Part shown: in pieces, positions 47,039 through 59,963 of the stretch
Position numbering within the stretch: the first letter of the stretch is position 1
How the letters are laid out: each line of letters begins with the position of its first letter
Assembly: GCF_000151315.2 (NCBI RefSeq)
Contig: NW_011887293.1
Location: forward strand, 1 to 64,000
Length of the DNA: 64,000 bases
Source of the DNA: Capsaspora owczarzaki ATCC 30864
Lineage: Eukaryota > Opisthokonta > Filasterea
Direction: 5' to 3'
Translations under genes and position numbers: made by a program
Notes under the pieces: generated by a model
Told to the model about the DNA's origin: nothing
The model's database searches: none
The model's input: the letters and a program-made list of their open reading frames with translations, nothing else

Positions 47039-50000
47039 TCAGAGCAAGCGAACAGTGACTGGAAGACTGGCCACGGAGTGGTAGCCAGGACCGCGGTACA
47101 GGTTACGAACAGCGGTTGCCGGGAGATGGCTGACGCGTTGCGCAAGATCAGCCAGCAAAATGACAAACGGCATGAGGGTGGTTGCCGAGTAGCCAGTCAC
47201 GCGTTGGTGCAAATCCGACCACAATGGCTCGTCTCCGTCCGGCAGACACGACATGCGCGCCAACAGCAACGCGGACGCGCTCAACATCGAAGGGCGCACC
47301 GGGACGAACGAGTACGAGACGGAGGCCAAGTCGCAAAAGTAGCGCGCTTGGTAGAGAATGCGCTGGTCAACCGCTTCGAGCGAGGTGCCGCTGATAAACT
47401 TCATCAGTGAGAGGAAGGTTGTGGGAACATTGAGGCGGAAGCGCACATTGTCCAGGACCATCAGTTCCATGTGCAGGAGATGCTCTTGCTGGAATTGGCC
47501 GTCGCACATGTACAGCCAGTCGCTAATGACCGGAATGACAGTTTCTTCGTGCTTGGCTGCAACAAACATGGCAGTCAGGCCCACGAGCTGCAGCGTGTCG
47601 CGTGCCGTGTCGACGAGCTCGAGGAAGCGATCGAGAATGTTGACTGCCAGATAGAATGTCTCGTTGCTGAGGTGCAGCTCGAGACGCACTTCCAACATCC
47701 AATCGACGAGGATGGCGCGCATGCGCGGACTAATTTCGGGCTGACCCTCCATGAAGTCCTGGATGACCGTGAAATCGGCCTCCGCCTGGCGCATGGTGTA
47801 CATTAGCTCGCGGGAATACTCGCGGCCAGTGAAAAAGTTGTCGGCACTGAGCCCCTCTTGCTCCATTGGGCGCAGTAGATTTTCAGGATCCGAGTTGATG
47901 TTGCTCGCATCGTTGTTGTTGGCATCGTGCCGAGCAGCCAACCCCCACAAGTCTTCAAACGAAGCAAGCAGCGGAAGGGCGGCATCTTCTGCCTGCACAA
48001 CAAGCGTGTCCACCTCCCGACGCATGCGGCATTGATACTCGTCCACCACATGCGGTGGAGCGAATGGGAGAATCTCTGGCAGCGGGAGCATGTTGGAGGA
48101 GAGGTACTGCTCCAGCGAAGGTGTTTGCCTGGTTGGTGGGCTCGGGTTGGCGGCGGTGGGCGTAGGGCGGCGAACTTGTGGATGCGCAAGCGGAGGAGTG
48201 CGAGGCTCGCCATTCTGGGGCTCTGCAGAGAAATTCGAGACCGGCGATGGTGGGTCTACTTGCGCTGATAGTGGGGTAAGGACATTGTCGTCGGCGGGGT
48301 CGACCGCGTGGGCCGTGGCGAGTGGCAGCAGCAGCTGCTGCTGCTGCTCGTGCCGCGAGGCAGCCGTCGTCAGATCTGAATCCTTCTTGACCGCGCGAGT
48401 TGCTGTTGGGACAGCCACCTGCTGGGGAAGCGTACTGTTGCTGCTGGAGCTTGCCACACACGCCTGGGCAGCAGCGGCGGCAGCAGCAGCAGCAGTCGCA
48501 GCAGCCAGAGCAGGCGCTAGGATGGCGGTAGGTGCGCACGCGATTGGCTGAAAGTGGACAGCGTCTTGCAGATTTGCCGTCATCATCATCATGGCTGGAG
48601 CGGGCGAACTGGGGATGGACGAAGACGAGGAGTCTTGCTCGGACTTTGGTTGCAGCCACTGGTGGGGTTCTGAGCTTGCCGTTGGGGATTGTTGCTGGTG
48701 CGCCTGGAGTGCAGCAGCCGCGGCAGTGTGCAATCGCGGTGGGGGCAACGAGCCAGGTGTTAGCGCGTTGCTCCCTGCGCAGTTGTTATTGGACGATCGC
48801 ACCGGGGTGATTCCAGATGCTGCAGCGGATGCCACAAATTTGGTTTCTCGGGACTGTCAAGGGAGAGAGAAAGAGAGGGAGGGAGGGAGAGCGAATTGAA
48901 AAAAAAAAAAAAAAAAAAAAAGAAGAAGAAAAAACAAGGCGCGAAAAAGCCAAGAGTGAGCACAACTAGAGAACTAGCAAGAGCCTGACGCATGCAAGCC
49001 AGACAAGACATTGACAAAGTGGGAGGGAGAGTGAGAGCAGCAGGATTGTGATGCGCTTGGATGAGTCAAACGCCACAATGCTCTTTCACTTGTTCATCTG
49101 GCTCTCGTCCTGCGTCACCTCCTTGTCGTGTTGTGTGTGGATGGTGACAATGTGATTTACGGGAGGTGTCGCTCTGGAAGTGTTGGGGGGGGGTGGGTTT
49201 GCCATGGCGATCGATGGCAAATCGCACGTTCTTGGTCGTGATCACCGCAGTGGATTGCTGCACAAATCCCAGCAGCGAGATGCATTCTGAAACTGCACAG
49301 CGATGATGGTTTGGCGTTGGTGGTGGTTTGCGTCATTGCGACACCTTCCTCTACTCGTGCAAGGGCTAGGCTAGACACACGTTAAGCGAGGTGGGGCTAG
49401 ATGAACGCTAGCGTTGGTCTCTAGCGTTGTTAGGCTGTTGCCTAGTTTTGTGTCTAGCTTTTGCAGACCGAAAAGTTTTTTTTTTTTTTTTGTTTGTTTG
49501 GTGCTTCTCCCCAGTGATCACCATGACGCTACCCTTCATTCCTACCATTCCACAGACGGGAGAAGGGCAAAAGTCTAGACAAACAAAACGGGGGGGGGCG
49601 GTTGAAGGAGCAGGAAACTCCATCCACGAAATCAGAATGAAACCCAAAATGTTCAGCCAGTGGTTGATCTTGTTTCATGGCTTTTAAAATTGAAAGCGCC
49701 GAGTCAAACAAGCAAGGATGACAAAGAGGGTGAAGCACAGGGAGATGCGGATGGAGGGAAAACCCAGAGAGGCAGAGACAGAGCGCGAACTGAGAGAGGG
49801 AGGGTGTGAAATTATTCCAAATTAATCCAAAACATGGCAGCAAGCCTTTGTTTTTTTCCTTTTTTTTTTTTTTCGCGCACAGCAAAAGAATGCGGGTGAC
49901 GGATGCGCTTGCCAGCTCAGCACACTCACTCGTAAACGGTCTAAACCCACGTAAAACTGACTCGACACAGCAAGCGTTCACCAGCTGGTGATTTTTGTGG

Positions 50001-51218
50001 AAAACAAACGAAAAACAAACGAACAACAATAGATGTGTGCTCCCTGAAGTCCTGATAACGGAATTTCAGAAGGGCAGATTGTGTGCGTAGGTAACGCATC
50101 GACCATCATCAACGACGAGACCAACAGATGGACTGCTTCCACAGACCCCAAGACATGCACCCCCCACACGTCACCATCAGCAAAGGGGAAAAAAAAAAAA
50201 GAAGAAAAAAGACAAAAAAAAAAAAAAAACGCGACCAAAACGAGTCATGGCGGAAAAAACAACCCATTATGGATGAACAAAACCCCCACGCTTGAGCAGA
50301 AGAAAGCAAATCCAGCAGAATCGCAATCAAAGACAGGAGCGAAAGCTGCAATGCCCTGATTCCCGATTGGGTGGCGCAGTGCGAACAAGACCCAACAAAC
50401 GAAGAAAAAAAAAAAAAAAGACAAGAAATTGGGACAACCACACCCCATCAGACAAAGCGCATGAATCGCTGGTTGGTAGCGAGGTAGTGCGCACAGGCGC
50501 ATGCTAGAGTGGTACATCAAGACCTCCCTGCAGTTCATCCGAAAACGCATCGCTCGAAGAGCAAGCGGTTGACCAGAGAAACGGCAAAACGAAAGCGACA
50601 GGAACAAAAACGAAAAGAAAAACCCGAAAAAAAAAAAAAAACAAGCGTGGAAAAATCAGGCAAACAAAAAAATGGCTTTCGTCAGAGGGCATCTTTTGAG
50701 CGCGGATTGCGGCGATCGGTTTGGCGATGGAGCGCTGCGACCAGTGGCAGTCGACGCACGCAAGATCTCGCTACACGGCAGCGTCGGAGGATGGCAGCAC
50801 GGTCTAGTGCAACGGCCGCAATCGCCACATTTCGCAGCGAGTCGCGGCTCTGAATTGCGAGAATGCTTTTCTCTTTCCCCCTTTTTTAATTGATTTGGCT
50901 GAAATTGTACGAAATTCGAAAATTGTTGTTGCGTCACAATCACACAGACGAGCGTACGATGGAAAAAGCAGGTTGGGATGATGAGGATGCACAGAACGGC
51001 GAGTTTGCATCAAGAGCGAGGTAGCGAACAAGAGAGAGAGCGAGAGAGAGAGAGAGAGAGCGAGCGAATTTTGCAGATGCTTTTCGATGCCTTACCGCGG
51101 AAAGGTCGTCATCGGATGGTGCGCGCTTCAGGCCACGGCCAGCAGCGTCGGCTGCGGGTCGGTGACTAGAAGAGCCACTGAGTGGAGTGCAGGGTGGAGT
51201 GGTGGCATCCTGCGGCAT
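47039..51218 (-). CDS. B-type cyclin
   Basis: The main exon is 47039-48853; a proposed first exon is 51096-51218. The main exon encodes a Gln/Ala/Ser-rich N-terminal region, then two cyclin boxes. Box 1 begins MRAILVDWMLEV with the conserved R...L..W, followed by AVNILDRFLEL, LQLVGLTAMFVAAKHEE and MELMVLDNVRFRLNVPTTFL. Box 2 follows with YQARYFCDLAS and SMLSASALLLARM. This is the A/B-cyclin pattern; B type is likelier but not certain. Cyclins of this class activate Cdk1 for mitosis. The exon starts after a clear acceptor (CTTGACAG), so a 5' exon must exist. The best candidate is a 41-residue exon starting MPQDATTPPCTPL and ending LKRAPSDDDLSA at a GTAAGG donor, which is in phase, but it implies a 2.2-kb intron, long for this genome. 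I see no clear RxxLxxxxN destruction box. Confidence 0.8.
48854..51095 (-). other. Putative long first intron of cyclin gene / 5' region
   Basis: No supported exon. It contains E2F-like words at 48938-48947 and 49871-49878, a cluster of CTAG words at 49365-49472, and many A- or T-runs. The transcription start could lie here if the proposed first exon is wrong. Confidence 0.45.
48938..48947 (-). promoter_or_regulatory. E2F-like site near cyclin main exon
   Basis: TTTTCGCGCC on the gene strand, about 85 bp before the main coding exon. It fits the E2F/DP consensus TTTSSCGC. Confidence 0.4.
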
Positions 51219-53241
51219 GGCAGCGAAAAAGGGGAGGAGAAGAAGAGGGGGGACGCGTGGAGTGGCAGAGCGATCACAAGAAGCGAGAAACGAGAAGAGC
51301 GAGAAACACACAGAAGAGCGAGAGAGAGCGAAAGAGAGAGACAACAGAGAAGGAACACTGAATGTCCACAAAGTAAAACAAAGCACGAAACAACGAGAAA
51401 GCGAACAGCAAGACAAGCAAAGAAGGGACAAGGGGAATAGAAAACAAAAAAAAAAAAAAAAAAAAAATGAATGCGACCGAATGAGGAAAATGAAACAAAA
51501 ATACAATAAAATAAAAATACAAACAATAAAGCAATCCAACGAGGCTTGCTGTGAGCGCCGAGAAAGCCACAGAGAAACAACACGAAGGAAGGAAGGGATC
51601 TAGAAAGAAGCGAAATCAGCAGCAGCAGCGGCAGAAATCCATCAGCCAGCAGTTGAACGATGCGAACAACGGTAGGAGTCACAAAAACTCAACAAAATCA
51701 TTGGCTTAAAATGCCTTCTTGTTTCGTGCCGTCGTTGGAGGGGTGCCGCAGGGGCCTCAACGCGCGCACCGCCGGGGACTGGCAAGCCAGGCGTTTCACT
51801 GCGCCAACTAGGCAAGCAGACGCTCTGGCATGGGGGCGCTCGCCGGCAGCCAGAAGTGACAGCCCACAGCCGCAGCCAGCAACAGCCGCAGAGTCGGATA
51901 TGAAACAGCAAGAATATTAAAAAAAAATAATAAAAATAAAAATACGTGGTTGCGCGGTTTTTGTTTGTAATGTTCAAACGCGTTTCCCCTCTGCCAGCAA
52001 GCACGCCTGACATTGACATGGACGAATAGCACGCAGCCACGGCCACCCAGCAGGCACAGATATGCAGCAGCATATTCTCGAACAATGGAATAAAAAACAA
52101 AAAAATTCGGCGCCAATGCGCGGTTTTTTTTTATTTTATTATTTATTTTATTTTTTTCGATTTGTTTATGTTTTGTTTTTTTCCCCCTCTTCCCGCAGCC
52201 CGCAATCTCCGCTGTGCTAACGAACGGCTGATGCTGAAACGCGTCCAGCCTGTGATGCGCCAGTGTGCGGAGGACGTGGAAGCGTGACTGGCGATGGGGA
52301 TTGTGCATGCAGTGTCCCGCCAGCAAGAGCAGGAACTTGAGTCTTGGTGCGTGTGGGCCGAAGAAGACGAAATGCGAGGCGGAGACGGGGGATTGGCCGT
52401 CATTTCAACATGCGAGTTGCGAGCTGTCAAAGTCCAAACTGGGCCTTTCTGATGACTCAATGGAAACGACGGCTTTGGCGCGAAACGCGTCTCGACTCTG
52501 CAGCTTCGTGGTGGCCTGGTCACCAGGTCACTTGTGTCGGTGGTCAATTTTTATCAGGGGATGTGACCTGTGGCGCTACCACCTCAGCACATCTGCCACG
52601 AGGTTTTTTTTTTTTTTTTTTCATTTTGATTTTTTTGTTGATTTTTTTTGGATTTTTGTTTTTTTTTGGATTTTCGGTTTGCAGCGTTGCATTTCGAAAC
52701 GCTCGCTCGGATCCGCGTTCCAACGAAAGCGATTCGCTTTCCAACAGCGATGCAGTGAGGTGGTTGTTGTTTGATCGCAGGCGGGGAAGAAGAGGATGCA
52801 GCAGGCAACCGAACGAAAAAAAAAAAAAAAAAAAAACCCAAGCTAGCCGCAGCAAACTAGACACGATTCCGGTCTAGCGCCAGCTCTGGTCTAGCGACTC
52901 ATTTGTGATTACCAGCATCTGCATCGTGAGTGGACGTGCACAAGCTGTCACGCCAACCTACATGTACTTGTTCCACTTGGTTTTAGGCAAACGGAATTCT
53001 GGGCCGTAGCATTGCATCGATCGAAAGGGGGTTTGGCAGGGCTCGTCGTCACTGATCGCGCAATGTGACACGAATAGATCTCAAAATGGCCGGGCTCGTT
53101 ATTGGCGATCTTCAAACAAAATAACCAGCATCTCGAATGGATCTCAAAATGACAGGGGGCAATCTGCAAACAAACGCAACGAATAGATCTTAAATCCAAA
53201 AACAATAAATAACCGTTGAATTTTTTTGACACGAAAACTCG
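51219..53241. other. Intergenic between cyclin and DENND4
   Basis: About 2 kb without a supported exon. It holds many A/T homopolymer runs, an E2F-like site at 52474-52485 and a CTAG cluster at 52841-52900. The cyclin promoter is expected here if the proposed first exon is right. Confidence 0.5.
52474..52485 (-). promoter_or_regulatory. Full E2F consensus site upstream of cyclin
   Basis: TTTCGCGCCAAA on the minus strand, the classical two-sided E2F/DP site. It lies about 1.25 kb upstream of the proposed cyclin start codon. Binding is inferred from sequence only. Confidence 0.45.
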
Positions 53242-56200
53242 TCACAATCCCATCATCAGAGCGCGGGCAATGGGCATCAGACGACGCCGCGGCGGAGCAA
53301 CGGGGCCGGCTGGGGGAAGGGGGTGCCAGCCGACGGATGACCGCGGGTTGCCAGCGGCCTGCCAGGGAAGACGGAGAACGGGGCGCAAAAAGTCAAAGAC
53401 GCTCCGGAAGGCCACCACAAATGGCTGGGGCGGCCCATCTTGGTCAACATAGTACTCGTCGAGTAGACTCGGCTTGAGGTGGTGGATTTCGCGATTGAAC
53501 GTTTCGGCAAACTCGCGCTCGCTCGGGAAGGCCATGCCAGCCCCGATCGGCGCCAGCGACAGCAGGGACACGTACATGCCCTTGTAAAACCAGCTGGCAA
53601 ACGTGGCCGTCTTGCTTTCGTTCGCGATGCGTGCGGTGAGGAAGCGATCCATGGCGTCGAGCAGGAGCCCGTGCTCGAGGTCGGCTTGGATGGTCAGAAC
53701 CGTGTCAGCAACGACCTGGCTGAACGCAGACACGTCCTTCATGGACAGCACGGATGATGGCGTGGCCGCCACGACACGCGCGTAGCCCAGCAGCTGGTTG
53801 CGACCCCGATTCACGCGCGCATTCACCACCAACGTTCCTGTCGAAGGGTTGTACATGGCTTGGTCGTGTATCCATCGCGGGCACATGGGTGGGGCCACGA
53901 TGGTTGGTAGCTGTTGCGCGCCAGGTTGCTGCTGTTGTGGCTGCTGCTGCTGTTGTTGTTGTTGTGGTTGCTGTGGCTGCTGTGGTTGCTGCTGCTGCTG
54001 ACTGGCAGGTCGCTGAGCCGTGGGTGGCATCGCCAAAGACCCACGCGGAGCAGGCGTCGCAGGGGTACCAGATCCACGCACGGCTGTGGAGGCAGTACCA
54101 GTGGACGCGTCTGGTGCCGTGACAACGACCGCATCGTCGTTGGCCGACCCGTCGTCGGGCCGCTGTGTCGACACGCGGATGACTTCCCGTTCGGGATCAC
54201 ACATTGTAGTACGAAGGTGTTGAAGCATGCCAGGGACACGCGGTCCAGTGACAAGGAAGCTGCTGAGAAGCGAGTCCATGGCGTCGCCGAAACGAGGGGT
54301 TGCAGGCAAGGGACTGTGGGTGGCAGCAGCGCTCGCGCGAGCTTGCTCGTACACCAGGTAAGAGTTGAGCAATGTCGGCGAGCGCGTCATAATCTTGAGC
54401 GACGTCCGCGTGATTTGCGGCAGCGTCCACGGCAAGTGAAGGTGGGCAAAGTACCACGCCAGGTTCCAAAAGGTGCTTGGATGTTCCCGCATCAGTTCGC
54501 TCTGTGATTTGCGGAAATCTCGGCCATGGTCTTGGAAGAGTAGCATTTCGACCTGTCGAAACGAATTTCCAAAAAAAAAAAGCGCCAAATTAGATGGGGA
54601 CGCTCCGACCTCCCATCATCACCTTTCCCCGCCACCCCCCCCACCACCCGCATCGAAACATCACTATACCTCCTTCAGCAAAACAGCAGGGCTCAAATAC
54701 GGGCAGTTGCCCGCAAGCCAAGGATCGAGCTGATGGCCTTCAGGGGCAGGTGCAGGCGACGTCGAAGCCCCGCCAATGGGTTGTTCTCCACGCTCCACAG
54801 TCGTCGACGGCCTCCAGCTGAGTGTTGGGACAAAGCCCTCACCACATCGCGGACAACGCGTTTTAAACGCCGATCGGGTGGCCGCCCAGCCCGCCAGAAT
54901 TTCTTCATCGCTGACCACCCGACGACAGCCCGTGCACATGTTTGTGCCGTCGATGGTCATGCGGTCGAGCGCAACAAAGTTGTGAAACCAGTTGATGATG
55001 CGTCCAGTCGTGGCATCGCGCGCAAACGACGACACACCGTGGCGCGACTCGCCCTGGCCCGACACTGCCCGCACAAACAAGCCGGTGGTGATGGCGTTGG
55101 GGGCAATGCCGTGATTGTTGAGCATTTTGAAGACCGTCTTTGCCTGGGAGGGAAGGGTGCCCGCGTGCGCACAGGCCTTGAGGAGCGCGCGGAAGGTCGT
55201 TTCGTCAGGCGTGACATCCTTGAGACGCATGCGTTCGAGAATGGTTGCGGTGGACAAGAACGCCACCTCGGGCGATTCAGCCTGGGGAATAAAGTGGCAC
55301 ATGAGCATAAACCACACATTGTACACTGTGCGCAAAAAGCCCTGAGCCGCTGGCAGAGCGTCGCTCTCGGCGAGGGCCTGTTGCGCCGTAGCGTGGTTTT
55401 GGTGCGGTGCTGCCAAATGGACAGCCTCGAGACCAAGGCGGACACCCGTCGAAATAAAGCCAAGAGACGAGCCGGTGCCGTTGCGAGAGCGCGGAGCGGT
55501 GCTGGCACCAGGCACGGCCAACCCCGGCCCAGCAGCAGCCGCCGTCGCAGCGTTTGAGGTCGACGAAAGCAGCCCAGAGCTGGATTCAGCTCGCTTCCGC
55601 GTCTGAGCGCTTGTATGCGGCGGGGCCTTCTCACCATCGGCAGACTGAGCGCCAGCGTCCGAGTCGAGAAAAGAGTCTGCATACAACGTCGTCCACGACG
55701 ACTTGGTTCGGTCGTGGTTGCTGTCAAACGGACCCATGCTGGTGCGTCGCTGCAGAGCGCCAACAGCAGGTGTCGTTCGGAAGTTGATAATGTGCTTGCG
55801 GAGTGGCGCAAACAACTCGTGGTTGAACGACAGGAGCCTCGGATACCGATACGTTGCGTTCGGTGGCAAGCCAGTGTTTTCGGGTGGCGGCATTTGAAAG
55901 ATGCGCTGAACGGCGTCTTTGGCGTCAATCACGGGCACGCATGCCTCGCCGTCGGTGGCTTTGTACGTCTCCACACACGCGTCAAAGAACATGAGCTCGT
56001 CGTCGCGCGAAGAAACGTCAAGATGCTCCTCCACAAAGCGCGAAAAGGCCATCTTGTCCAAAAAGTTCTTGACAAAGGTGCGGTTTTCGGCCTGCTGCGA
56101 CTGCAGAAACCCTTCGCGATCAAATACACTGTCGACATTGCCCAGGTCCAGCTCGGCAATGGTTTCGACCGTGGGAATGGTCAAAAAGTCGCGATAGTTG

Positions 56201-59200
56201 CTAAACATGGAGAGGAAGAAGGAGAGGAAGGCTTCGCGAATGGCCTTCATGCGGACCTGCGCAGACGATGTGGGGCCTTTCGGCGGACAACTGGCCGTGG
56301 TCGAGTAGGCGTGCTCGTCGACATCCTCGTGCAGCGACGAGAAATCTTTGAGAAACAGGTTGCCAGCGCACTTGTCGCGCCGCAGCATTTCCAGCAACCG
56401 TTGCCTGGGCTTCCAAGGGAGCGCAATGCCACCTGCGGATGCCACTCCTCGCATCTTGATGATTTGGTTTTTGTCCAGATCGACAATGACTGCGTCAGAG
56501 GGCAGAGTGCTCTTGTCCAAGCAGCCAGTGCGCACTCCGACAATGTACGGAAGCGGCGCTTGCAAAAAGTCAAGCAGCACAGGCGGGCAAATCGGAATGA
56601 ACACGTATTGCCAGCGAAAAGGGAACATGAGCGAGCAGAGTGCTTCGGCGATTGGGTTGAGGAGAGCTGTATGGAGATGGAGACATTGTCAAAATGGGTG
56701 AGTCTTGCGGGGGGAAAGAGGAAAAATCGTGACAAAAAAACAACAACAAAAAACACTAGCATCTCGCGCTGACCATAATGCTTGCTCTGGAAAATAATCT
56801 TGGTCTCGGACAACAAGAGCGTAAAGAGACGCACAACGTTCTCGAGGTTGAGGCAGAAAAACAAGGGCAGGATGGAAAAGTCGGCAAACGGAAAGTCGTT
56901 GGCGTGCGGGCGCGCAAACACAATCGGCGCGCTCGTCTCGCCCACGGGGATTTGAACAGCAATGCGCCCCGGCGGCGGCACTGGCACTTCAAACAAGTGA
57001 CCAATGAGACGCTCGATTGGCATATCGCCGGGATGCCGCAAGTTGTGGTGCAGCATTTTGAGTCCGTTCCGGAAGGCCGCATAGAAGGCATACTTGGAGA
57101 TGATGCAGATGCACTTGCTCACGTATTTTGGCGGCTCCTCTGGTTGCTGGGGTTGGGTCAAGGCGTTGGAGGAACCTTGAACCACGCGCGCAAGCAAATT
57201 GGGACCTCCCTTGGAGGGCCGGGACGCGGGCTTTGGAGGCTGAGCTGCGGCAGAAGCAGCAGCAGCTGCCGCCTCGTCAATGTCGCGACGCAGCTCGTAG
57301 AAAAGCAGCGAGGCGCCGTAGAGTCGATCGCCAAACGAATCAGTCAGCACAAACGCGCTCAACACTGGCGGCAAGGGCTCGTGCCGGTATATGAGTCCAT
57401 CGGGCAGACAAAAGTAGGGCACAGCGACGGGGAGTGGTGAGTCTGGCAAGTCCTTCTCTGGGTAGCGGTCCAGAATCACAACCGAGTACTCGACCTCTGG
57501 GGTTGCCCGAGATGCAGAGCCAAAATCCGACGCATCCGCACCAGACTTTGCGGTGGATGTCGCCGGTTCGCCTGTTTCAAACGCCAATGTTGCTACGCGC
57601 TTCATGGCAAACGTGACGCGGGCGGCTTCGCCTTGAAGATCGGCCGCCCGAGCAGCAGCGCGCGCACCTTGGTATTCGACTCGTTGCACGACTTCGAATC
57701 CTTGTTGCGACTGCTGTGCCGTGAGAGGTTGATTCGCTGCGCAACACAACGAGGGCACAATCAAAATGGGGTGGGGGCGGGGCGAGAGAGATGGAACGAT
57801 GAGAGTGGTGAAGAACCCCTTTGCTCACGCAACAACACAAACGTCGGGACTTACGGTGTGAACATACGGCAAACTCAGTGACGGGCGCTCGACTGGGATC
57901 TCGGGTCACATACAGAGCAACAAAAACATCATTTCTCGAGGCAACCAGTGCGGCTTGAGTGGATGTTGCAGAGATTGGCTGCTGAAGGGACGCAAGTCCC
58001 ATCGAAGACGAAACTGTCGAGAGGGAATTTGAGCCTAAAGCTGAATCGTGTTCGTTGGCGTGGTCGTGGCGATCATTCAGGGAGAAAGTGAAAGCCGACA
58101 TTGGCGACGCCAGCGTGTTGGGCGACAGGATGGCGGGCGGATAGGATTGAGGCATGAGCGATGGCCGTCGCATAGATGGCGAAGGTGGTACGACAGAGCT
58201 CGCTGGCAAGTGCTGTTGCAGTGGAACCGGGTGTCGGACCAAGGAATAGCCGACCGGAGCGCCAGGCGATCGCGATGCCAGCTCAAACAGCTCTTTCGCA
58301 GCGAATGCCAGAGATTGAACGGCCGCAGCTGAACGATCACGGTTTTCGGCTGCAAGTCCTGTAGCAAATGCCTTGATGGCATTCACCTGCGCAATGGAGC
58401 GATAGGAGTGAGTTGAACAACGTACAACAAACAACAACGTACAACAAGCAACAACAACAACAACAACAACAAAAAAAAGGATCGTCGAAAACCCAAAACA
58501 ACAACGCCCCGAATCATACCCCGTCCCCACACCAATGCGATCAAGCACATCATACCGAACGAGTGGCACTGCGCGCAACAGCCCGACCAAGCAGAATGTA
58601 CTGGTGCCGGATGGCCATGGAATAGGCCATGATATCGACGGCTGCTTTGCACTCAAAGCAAAGAGCAGAAGCGTGCTCGGTGATGACGGAAACAAGGCTC
58701 AAAATGTCATGCTCGGTGCTGGTTGGCGACGCAATCTGCGCGTCGACGGCCGCAATGCCTTCCTGCGCAAGTGAAATCTGTTTGAGATCGACGAGGCCGG
58801 GCACGCCAAGCGGCGACACGACCTCGCACAGGATGTTTGTGATGGGTGGCTTGGATGTGTCGCCCCGCTGGACGCAGACGAACGCGCCCCGCGGCCCGAA
58901 TGCAAGTGCTGGTTGAGCGGCGGTGGTCTCGTCGTCGGATTCAGTGGTGTGGTTGGACGGATCTGACGCGCCGGAGGTTCCCGCCGCAGTTCCGGATGTG
59001 TCCAGCGTGCCTTGTGCCTTTGCATTGTCTGCATCCGTGCCAGCAGCTGCTCCGTTGCTCAGCATGTCGGTCAGAGCGACGTATCCTGTCGGAATCTGTC
59101 CCAAAACCAGTCAAAGGTCAGTTCGCTTGCTCGCAGCAGCAGTCGTAGCAGCAACCCCACCCCCTCCTCATTGCGATATCTCGTGTCTTGCTACACCCAT

Positions 59201-59610
59201 ACACCCACTACACTTGTCCCCCTCCCCCCTTTCCACAACAGCAATGGTTTCAACGAGTCCAAAACAACACAAACGGTTGCTGTTTTTTTTTTTTTTTTTT
59301 TTTTTGAATTGTTCTCAAACCCCAGTAATGGTTCGGCTTGTCTCGTTTCATTCATTCGCTATTGACTCACCGGATCACCCTCGCATAGCAGGATGATGTC
59401 TGTGATTGCATTGTGGTGCCGCGCTGCCGATGTCGCGCTCGTGGCTGTGGTCGGCGCTTGAGCCGCCTGTTGCTCGTCGTGCTGTTGCGCTTGCTGTGGC
59501 TGTTGCTCTGGCTGCTGCTGCTGCTGCTGCTGCTGCTGAGGCTTGTCAATGCCCTCGCCGATGAGCAGAATGTAGTCCAGAATACCGCCGCCAATGCTGG
59601 AGCTCGACAT
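53242..59610 (-). CDS. DENND4: DENND4/Crag-type Rab guanine exchange factor
   Basis: Six exons (59371-59610, 58556-59095, 57855-58386, 56774-57736, 54670-56666, 53242-54552) give 1860 residues. It begins ILDYILLIGEGIDKP and has MABP-type pieces (ITDIILLCEGDPIPTGYVAL; VFVALYVTRDPSRAPVTEFA). The tripartite DENN domain follows: uDENN with FCLPDGLIY, core DENN with CICIISKYAFYAAFRNGLKM, LLSETKIIFQSKHY and MFPFRWQYVFIPICPP, and dDENN with AFLSFFLSMFSNYRDFL. Next come a PPR-like repeat (PDETTFRALLKACAHAG) and a four-cysteine finger (CTGC...CPRCGEGFVP) seen in DENND4. A C-terminal part resumes with CPYLSPAVLLKE. DENND4/Crag activates Rab10-class GTPases in polarised secretion. PolyQ stretches occur in exons 1 and 6. 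All junctions are in frame. Confidence 0.93.
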
Positions 59611-59963
59611 TGTGTTGAAGCGAGCGTGGAGATTGGAACTGGCAAATTGAGATTGCTTCTCTCTCCAATGCAAATTCTACACAAAAAAACAAAAGCGAGA
59701 CTGTACAATGAAGGTCTCTGAGAGTTCGTGAATTGAAAGTGAGTGTTACTTAGACGGACGATGGCTACCAGAACAATCATAGGTGAAGCAAGGCAGTACA
59801 CACCTGCCTCCCCTCTCGCTAGGTCACTTCAAAAACAGCAGCAAGCCTCGCAAAACTCTGGTCTAAACGAGCTCCGGAACCGACTGTTGAAAAGGTGAAA
59901 GGCTGGTATCAAAGGAACGTTGTATTACAGGAGTAAAAGTGGAAGGACATGAGGTAGGCACGA
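59611..59963. other. DENND4 upstream region
   Basis: 353 bp between the DENND4 start codon and the stop of the next minus-strand gene. No exon was seen. It should hold the DENND4 promoter. Confidence 0.6.

Noticed and set aside
51128-51682. Hydrophobic Phe/Leu-rich minus-strand frame
   Set aside because: Derived from A/T homopolymers and GA-rich DNA upstream of the cyclin gene.
55615-56772. Plus-strand open frame of about 385 codons
   Set aside because: Mirror of the DENND4 coding exon; no family features, and the other strand has a full conserved domain.
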